NCBI RefSeq assembly: GCF_000832985.1
Contig: NZ_CP009920.1
Location: 3,094,501 to 3,158,500 of the forward strand
Length of the DNA: 64,000 nt
Direction: 5' to 3'
From: Priestia megaterium NBRC 15308 = ATCC 14581
GTDB taxonomy: Bacteria; Bacillota; Bacilli; Bacillales; Bacillaceae_H
Below are positions 59,267 through 64,000 of this stretch, piece after piece. The translations under genes were made by a program, and so were the position numbers. The notes beneath the pieces are model-generated. The model searched no databases. It had not been told where the DNA came from and saw nothing but the letters and a program-made list of their open reading frames with translations. Every line of letters begins with the position of its first letter. Position 1 is the stretch's first letter.

Positions 59267-60199
59267 TTATTTAAAAATATGATCAATGTCTTTAATTTCG
59301 GAAGAAGTGAGCTGAACATCTAGTGTTTTTAAGTTATCAAGTACTTGTTCAGAGCGTTTTGCCCCTGGAATTAATACATCAATTGAATCGCGCGTTAAGT
59401 ACCAAGCCAGAACAAGATGAGCTACTTCTACGCCTTTTGCGCTAGAGATTTGACGAAGACGCTCTACTTTTTCTAGATTTTGCTGAAATGCTTCCCCGAT
59501 AAAATGAGGCATATCTTCGCGCAGGTCATTAAACTTTGTGTTTTTATCGTATTTCCCAGCAAGTAAACCAGCAGCTAGCGGGAAGTATGGAATAAATGAA
59601 ATGCGGTTTGCAGCCGTATAAGGTAAAATATCGTTTTCTGCTTCTCGCTGAATTAAGTTATATTGGCCTTGTACCACGTCTACATAACCATCTTTATTTG
59701 CTTCTTTTAACTGATCTAACGAGAAGTTTGATACGCCAATGGAACGGATCTTACCTTCATCTTTTAGTTCTTTTAACGCACCAACCGCTTCGTCTTTTGG
59801 TGTGTTTTTGTCTGGGAAATGAATATAATACAAATCGATATAATCTGTTTGAAGGCGTTTTAAGCTATCTTCAACTGACTGTTTTAAAAACGCAGGAGAG
59901 TTGTCTAGCAGTACCTCATCTCCAACAATTTTATGTGCTCCTTTTGTGGCGATAACCGCTTCTTCACGATTTCCACGTTCTTTTAGCACTTCACCAATTA
60001 GTTCTTCAGAACGTTTTGGACCATAAATGAACGCTGTATCAAGGAGGTTTATGCCATTATCTAGCGCCTTATGAACAAGGTCTTTGCCGACTTCTTCGTT
60101 TAGGTTAGGATATAAGTTATGTCCTCCTACAGCGTTTGTTCCAAGTCCAATAGGATTAACATATAATTCGGATTTTCCAATCTGTACTTTTTCTGCCAT
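59267..60199 (-). CDS. iolS: Aldo/keto reductase (IolS-like)
   Basis: This 310-residue protein is very like B. subtilis IolS as remembered ([79 protein letters not shown]). The catalytic set is visible: Asp in LLDTA, Tyr in [10 protein letters not shown], Lys in ATKGAH and His in YIHFPD. It is a NADP-dependent reductase of carbonyls. IolS is found near inositol genes in B. subtilis, but no iol operon is in this window. Repeat copy D is its terminator. Confidence 0.9.
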   Translation of the reverse strand: MAEKVQIGKSELYVNPIGLGTNAVGGHNLYPNLNEEVGKDLVHKALDNGINLLDTAFIYGPKRSEELIGEVLKERGNREEAVIATKGAHKIVGDEVLLDNSPAFLKQSVEDSLKRLQTDYIDLYYIHFPDKNTPKDEAVGALKELKDEGKIRSIGVSNFSLDQLKEANKDGYVDVVQGQYNLIQREAENDILPYTAANRISFIPYFPLAAGLLAGKYDKNTKFNDLREDMPHFIGEAFQQNLEKVERLRQISSAKGVEVAHLVLAWYLTRDSIDVLIPGAKRSEQVLDNLKTLDVQLTSSEIKDIDHIFK

Positions 60200-60369
60200 G
60201 TCTAACGTCCATCTCCTTTTTTATATCTTCTTTTTTACTATAGCAAAATATACCATGAATCAAAAATAGTACGCTCATATGAAAAGCAGCTTTAAAAAAG
60301 TATGTGAACTTGAGTTACATGTAAATAAGGAGTATATTCTACAGGGCTCTATTTCAATAGCAGAAATAA

Positions 60370-60401
60370 AAAAAGAACCTCTTTTAAATAAGAGATTCTC
60401 T
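60370..60401 (-). terminator. Intrinsic terminator overlapping a 3' end
   Basis: On the minus strand, AGAATCTCTT and AAGAGGTTCT flank ATTTA (with wobbles), followed by TTTTTTT. It covers the stop codon at 60384. Confidence 0.7.
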
Positions 60402-61097
60402 TTTAGTCATGGTAATATGATAACTTTTTGACAGCTGAAATGTTTCAGCAAGCTGCCTGCGTCCTTGCGCTCCTTGTTCGCGTACATACTCTAATTCGTT
60501 TGGTGTAAGAAGCTTCATGCTAATCAGTTTAATAGATTCGTAAGGTAAAGAGAGGCTAGCTGAAACAGAAGGAGACTGAACGCCTAGCAATACACCAATT
60601 TCTCCATTTTCATTTACAAAATGAGACGGTACGTCCAAATCAGTAAATTCAATTGAAAGAATATCGTGCTTCATGAATAGTTCTAGCATATTAGGATGAG
60701 CGGCAGCATTTTGACTCATTTGATAAAGAAGGTCAAATGCCCAGTGATCCTGGATATCAGATAAAGGTCCGCGCAGAGATTCATCATCGCATTCGATATA
60801 GAATTCTAATCCTTTTCCTTGCTTTCGGCTCTTTTCTTCGGGTGATTGAAACGGATCGGACAAGCCGTCGCTTGCGAGAATAACCGTCTCTGTTTTTTGA
60901 ACGCGAATAAATGTTTGACGTCCAGATGGCCAAGCAGGCCCGCCAAAAAACATGGGATTTAACAAATGAGTTAATACGTCTCCGTCTACATGTCCAATTG
61001 TGTTCCAGTAGTCTTTTCTTTTTGAGATTGATTCCTCAAAAACACGCTCTGCTTCTTTTTCCTGCTTCTTTTGCTTCCACTTTAAGAATAATGACAA
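60384..61097 (-). CDS. Unknown cytosolic protein, possibly SUFU-domain
   Basis: The protein has about 237 residues. TTG 61097 has AGAGGTG at good spacing; GTG 61106 is the other candidate. A charged N-terminal stretch (KWKQKKQEKEAERVFEESISKRKDYW) precedes a globular domain with TVILASDGLSDPFQSPEE, GLEFYIECDDE, GEIGVLLGVQSPSV and LPYESIKLISMKLLTPNELEYVREQGAQGRRQLAE. The DGLS and ISMKLLTPNELEYV segments recall bacterial suppressor-of-fused (SUFU) domain proteins, often linked to toxin-immunity loci. No toxin gene is adjacent, so the call is tentative. Confidence 0.5.
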   Translation of the reverse strand: MSLFLKWKQKKQEKEAERVFEESISKRKDYWNTIGHVDGDVLTHLLNPMFFGGPAWPSGRQTFIRVQKTETVILASDGLSDPFQSPEEKSRKQGKGLEFYIECDDESLRGPLSDIQDHWAFDLLYQMSQNAAAHPNMLELFMKHDILSIEFTDLDVPSHFVNENGEIGVLLGVQSPSVSASLSLPYESIKLISMKLLTPNELEYVREQGAQGRRQLAETFQLSKSYHITMTKRESLI

Positions 61098-61245
61098 GTA
61101 TCCCACACCTCTTTACGACTTCATAGTACCCAATATATACCTCATTAAGGGAACTCGTAAACCATTATTTAGTGCATGAAAGTAAATTTTTCCTTTAAAT
61201 TATAAAATACCCAAACTTTTCTTAGGAAATCATAGAATTTTGTCT

Positions 61246-61956
61246 TTAATAAATCAGTTGAAAAATTAAATAAGCCACGTACACGGCCTGTGCGAAAAAT
61301 AAAAAACCCCAAAAGCGTGCTGAAAGATGGGTAAGCTGCTTTAAACTCGTAGCGTCACCTGCATCGTGTGGATATTTGATGCTTAACACAAAAATAATAA
61401 AGGCAGAAAATAGAGATTCTACAAGTAAGAGTGCACCAACAAACATCATGCTGTAGCGTGTAAGCTGTGGGTCTTGTAAATAATAAATACCTCCGAGGAT
61501 CAAACCGATAGAAAAAAGCCACACAATTCCGTATCCGTTACGTACCCAAAGCAGTAAATTAATAACAACAACACTTCCTAACCCGTAAAAAAGCCAGTCG
61601 TAGTGATGGTGAACGAGCAGGTAGAAAAACAGATAAGCCATTGCTGAGCTGAACGGGTAGCCGGCTAAAGCAATAATAACGCGCGGCAGCCATCCACGGG
61701 ATCCTGCGTAGGTGGCAGTCACAGCTACGCCTTCATTATTGGTATAAAGCTCAATGCGATTGACGCCTTTTCCGACAATAAGCCCCATTAACGCGTGGCC
61801 ATCTTCATGAAACATCGTATTTAAATTTGAAAAATAACGTCCAATATGCCGAAGCAGCTGATTAATGCTAGGAGCAAATGAACCTATAAAGGGAATGCCT
61901 CTTGTTAGCACAAAAGCTAATAAAATAAATAAGAAAAGCGTAGTAGATTGTTCCAT
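61246..61956 (-). CDS. M50B-like membrane metallopeptidase
   Basis: This 236-residue membrane protein has about seven helices and a HEDGH zinc motif in the segment FSNLNTMFHEDGHALMGLIVGKGVNRIELYTNNEGVAV. This matches the peptidase M50B-like group (HExxH in a membrane segment followed by the G-x-x-V strand). It probably cleaves membrane proteins within the bilayer, but many members are uncharacterised and a second zinc-binding motif was not identified. AAAGGAC precedes ATG 61956. Confidence 0.8.
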   Translation of the reverse strand: MEQSTTLFLFILLAFVLTRGIPFIGSFAPSINQLLRHIGRYFSNLNTMFHEDGHALMGLIVGKGVNRIELYTNNEGVAVTATYAGSRGWLPRVIIALAGYPFSSAMAYLFFYLLVHHHYDWLFYGLGSVVVINLLLWVRNGYGIVWLFSIGLILGGIYYLQDPQLTRYSMMFVGALLLVESLFSAFIIFVLSIKYPHDAGDATSLKQLTHLSARFWGFLFFAQAVYVAYLIFQLIY

Positions 61957-62159
61957 CGCGATAGTCCTTTTCGTAAAATGATATGTTTCTACTTTACTCG
62001 CAAACGTGCTAAAAGGGAAATGAAACGGCTAGTTTCTCTAGGAAAAGAGAAACTGGAAGATTTACATAATATTAGTGTTAACAGACCTGACACATTCATT
62101 GACCAGCTTATTCCAAATTTTATATTCTAAACAGATATAAGAAATGAGGAGATGGTTGA

Positions 62160-63359
62160 ATGAAAGATACGTGGAACGCATTTGTAGACAGTGACCTTTA
62201 CGTACCTCCAACGGGAACGGGAATGTTAAATAACTTGAGTTTTGCGTTAAAAGACGTATTTGATGTACAAGGACATATATCAAGTGCGGGAAATCCAGAT
62301 TGGCTCGCCACGCATCAGCCTGCAAGCGAACATGCAGACGTAGTAGCTGCTCTTTTAAAAGAAGGAGCTGCACTAAAGGGAGTTACGCATACCGATGAGC
62401 TTATGTACGGATTAAATGGAGAAAACGCGCATTACGGAACACCCGTAAACCCAAAAAGCGCAGATCGAATTCCGGGAGGTTCTTCAAGCGGATCAGCGGT
62501 TGCTGTCGCAGCGGGACTAACTGATTTTGCGATTGGAACAGATACGGGAGGATCGGTTCGAATTCCTTCAAGCTACTGCGGTATTTTTGGGTATCGTCCT
62601 TCTCACGGACGCATTTCTACAAACGGTCTGATTCCACTTGCTCCAAGCTTTGATACAGTTGGTGTAATGGCTAGAGACGGCCACACTCTGCAAAAAGTAG
62701 GAGCGGTTTTATTAAATTCAACGTCGCGTGCTAGTGGATTTACACGGCTGTATGTACCAACAGATGTGATGGAACTTGTGGATGAACAAAGCATGCGAGC
62801 TCTTGCGCCGTCTATCAGCCACGTAATGGAGTCTTTCTCTACTATAGAAGAGATAGCGATTGCTCCTCAGGGTTTTTCTGCATATATGGAAACCTTCCGT
62901 TTGCTGCAAGGAAAAGAAATCTGGCAAACGCACGGAGAGTGGATTCAAAAAGAAAACCCAACGTTTGGAGAAGACATTGGAAGCCGCTTTCAATGGGCCA
63001 GCACTCTTACATTATTAAATATGAATTATATAGAAGAAAAGCGTCGTGAACTTCGCTATTTTATGTACTCACAGCTTGGGGAAGAAGGAATATTAGTCCT
63101 TCCTACAGCTCCAGGACCCGCGCCTGTAAAAGATGCAAGAGGACCGGAGTTAGAAAACAGAAGATTGCGAACACTTCAAATGACGTGTATTGCCGGCCTG
63201 AGCGGTCTTCCCCAAGTTACGATACCTGCAGGAGAACTAGACGGTTTGCCAGTCGGTTTATCTTTTATTGCAGGATACAACCAAGATGAAAAATTATTAA
63301 ATTGGGTGAAAGAAAACAGCGGTCGTATCATTCAAGCATCGGTAAGGAGCGTATCATGA
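62160..63359 (+). CDS. Amidase-signature family amidase
   Basis: This 399-residue protein has the Ser-cisSer-Lys triad: Lys in SFALKDVFDVQG, cis-Ser in PGGSSSGSAVAVAAG and the nucleophile in GTDTGGSVRIPSSY. It is shorter than GatA and has no C-terminal AtzF domain, so it is neither of those. It resembles indoleacetamide-hydrolase-type amidases. The stop overlaps the start of a fumarylacetoacetase-family gene (ATGA), which suggests joint catabolism of an amide or ring-cleavage product. A GAGGAG site precedes the start. Confidence 0.9.
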   Translation: MKDTWNAFVDSDLYVPPTGTGMLNNLSFALKDVFDVQGHISSAGNPDWLATHQPASEHADVVAALLKEGAALKGVTHTDELMYGLNGENAHYGTPVNPKSADRIPGGSSSGSAVAVAAGLTDFAIGTDTGGSVRIPSSYCGIFGYRPSHGRISTNGLIPLAPSFDTVGVMARDGHTLQKVGAVLLNSTSRASGFTRLYVPTDVMELVDEQSMRALAPSISHVMESFSTIEEIAIAPQGFSAYMETFRLLQGKEIWQTHGEWIQKENPTFGEDIGSRFQWASTLTLLNMNYIEEKRRELRYFMYSQLGEEGILVLPTAPGPAPVKDARGPELENRRLRTLQMTCIAGLSGLPQVTIPAGELDGLPVGLSFIAGYNQDEKLLNWVKENSGRIIQASVRSVS

Positions 63360-64000
63360 AGTTAGTAAATATAATAGAGCAAGGGAAAGAACAAGCAGCC
63401 ATTTTAGACAATGACAGCATTCTGCTTATAGAAGATATCAATACTAAATATTTAACAAACTGGTCTACAACAATTTGGGATCTTATTCAATATAAAGAAC
63501 TTCGCCACCTTGAAACATGGTACGCCCATAATAAATTTGGTATGAACAGCTCTTTTCCCGTACTGCACTTGCAGGGCAGAAAAACAGCTCCTATCATTAG
63601 TAACCCGTCGAAATTGTTAGGCATTGGGTTTAATTATGCGGCTTCTGAAGAAAAATTAAAAGACTACAACCGTGCCATTGATCCAGTTAGTTTTTTAAAA
63701 CCCGCAACCGCCATTATTGGACCAGATGACAGCATTCGTATTCCAAAGCAGTCCTACAAAACAACGGCTGAAGCGGAACTAGCGGTGGTAATCGGTGAAA
63801 CGTGTAAGGATATAGAGCCAGATGAAGCCATAAATGTAATTGCTGGTTATACGTCAGCAATTGACGTAACCGCAGCTGATATTCATGCGGCGAATCATCG
63901 CTACTTAATGCGAGCGAAAAGCTTTGATACATTTTGCAGTATAGGCTCAGAATTTATTACAAAAGAAAGTATATCAAATGTGAAATCACTTCAAGTGCGC
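63356..64000 (+). CDS. Fumarylacetoacetate hydrolase family protein, N-terminal part
   Basis: The gene begins at ATG 63356 inside the amidase stop and runs off the window, with 215 residues visible. An N-terminal domain of about 80 residues leads into the FAH fold: LLGIGFNYAASEEKL, SFLKPATAIIGPDD, and the metal-ligand region TTAEAELAVVIGETCKDIEPDEA followed by GYTSAIDVTAADIH. Members hydrolyse or isomerise beta-diketo acids or decarboxylate ring-cleavage products. It has an AAGGAGC site and is coupled to the amidase. Confidence 0.88.
   Translation, partial: MKLVNIIEQGKEQAAILDNDSILLIEDINTKYLTNWSTTIWDLIQYKELRHLETWYAHNKFGMNSSFPVLHLQGRKTAPIISNPSKLLGIGFNYAASEEKLKDYNRAIDPVSFLKPATAIIGPDDSIRIPKQSYKTTAEAELAVVIGETCKDIEPDEAINVIAGYTSAIDVTAADIHAANHRYLMRAKSFDTFCSIGSEFITKESISNVKSLQVR

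Noticed and set aside
61948-62130. 60-residue plus-strand frame (ends KEKLEDLHNISVNRPDTFID...) between the M50 and amidase genes
   Set aside because: It overlaps the start of the M50 gene. Its ATG at about 62021 has AAAAGGG only two bases away, and the region can form a hairpin. Coding is possible for about 36 codons but not supported.
1-64000. Prophage, integrative element or insertion sequence
   Set aside because: No transposase, integrase, phage structural gene, tRNA-flanking repeat or clear insertion boundary was seen. The only repeats are the four terminator-bearing elements.

Overview
The window is a 64 kb chromosomal segment of a low-GC Gram-positive bacterium of the Bacillaceae. The closest fit is Priestia (Bacillus) megaterium or a near relative. 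YkuU/YkuV, IolS-like, SigO/YvrJ/RsoA, CsbD, Csp and YngK homologues, together with a CapBCADE poly-gamma-glutamate locus, match Bacillus proteins remembered almost residue by residue. Strong AGGAGG ribosome sites and U-tailed hairpins occur throughout. No rRNA, tRNA, CRISPR array, insertion sequence or prophage was seen.

Layout. (1) 1-5.8 kb: a catabolic operon (MFS transporter end, class III CoA-transferase, HMG-CoA-lyase-like enzyme, aldehyde dehydrogenase, TIM-barrel epimerase) carrying two copies of a palindromic operator. (2) 5.9-14.6 kb, minus strand: guanidine assimilation (allophanate hydrolase, biotin-dependent urea/guanidine carboxylase, two DUF1989 carboxyguanidine deiminase subunits, APC permease). 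Two separate guanidine-I (ykkC) riboswitches with terminators control it. (3) 14.7-16.7 kb: a tandem guanine plus PRPP-type riboswitch, then an unexplained structured leader and second terminator, then a cytosine-deaminase-like amidohydrolase. (4) 16.7-25.3 kb: cold-shock protein, NAD(P)-binding protein with paired operators, Gfo/Idh oxidoreductase, ykuUV peroxiredoxin pair, a split sigma factor (SigO-YvrJ-RsoA), a GGDEF protein, TatA, and a TetR-controlled SMR heterodimer resembling guanidine exporters.

(5) 26.1-32.6 kb: capBCADE for polyglutamate capsule, preceded by a coupled 28-codon ORF and followed by a second CapD paralogue. (6) 32.6-37.6 kb: staygreen-like protein, small membrane proteins, HAD dehalogenase, CsbD, Nudix, YngK-like glycosidase. 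(7) 37.7-46.4 kb: a cell-wall amino-sugar recycling operon (RpiR regulator, chitobiose-type PTS, GH4 glycosidase, AnmK, MupG, MurK-type kinase, MurQ). (8) 46.6-51.0 kb: a PRD/EIIA regulator with an ascorbate-type PTS and a nitrilase. (9) 51-64 kb: mixed genes including rpiA, a large P-loop protein that may be dynamin-like, an L,D-transpeptidase, a methyltransferase divergent from a LysR regulator, IolS-like aldo/keto reductase, an M50-like membrane protease, and an amidase/FAH-family pair cut by the window edge.

A dispersed repeat of about 250-330 bp occurs four times. In each copy a terminator-like hairpin head lies next to the stop codon of the gene before it. The strongest themes are nitrogen salvage under RNA control (guanidine, guanine/PRPP, allophanate) and salvage of wall sugars. 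All functional statements rest on reading sequence and remembered family features; no searches were run.
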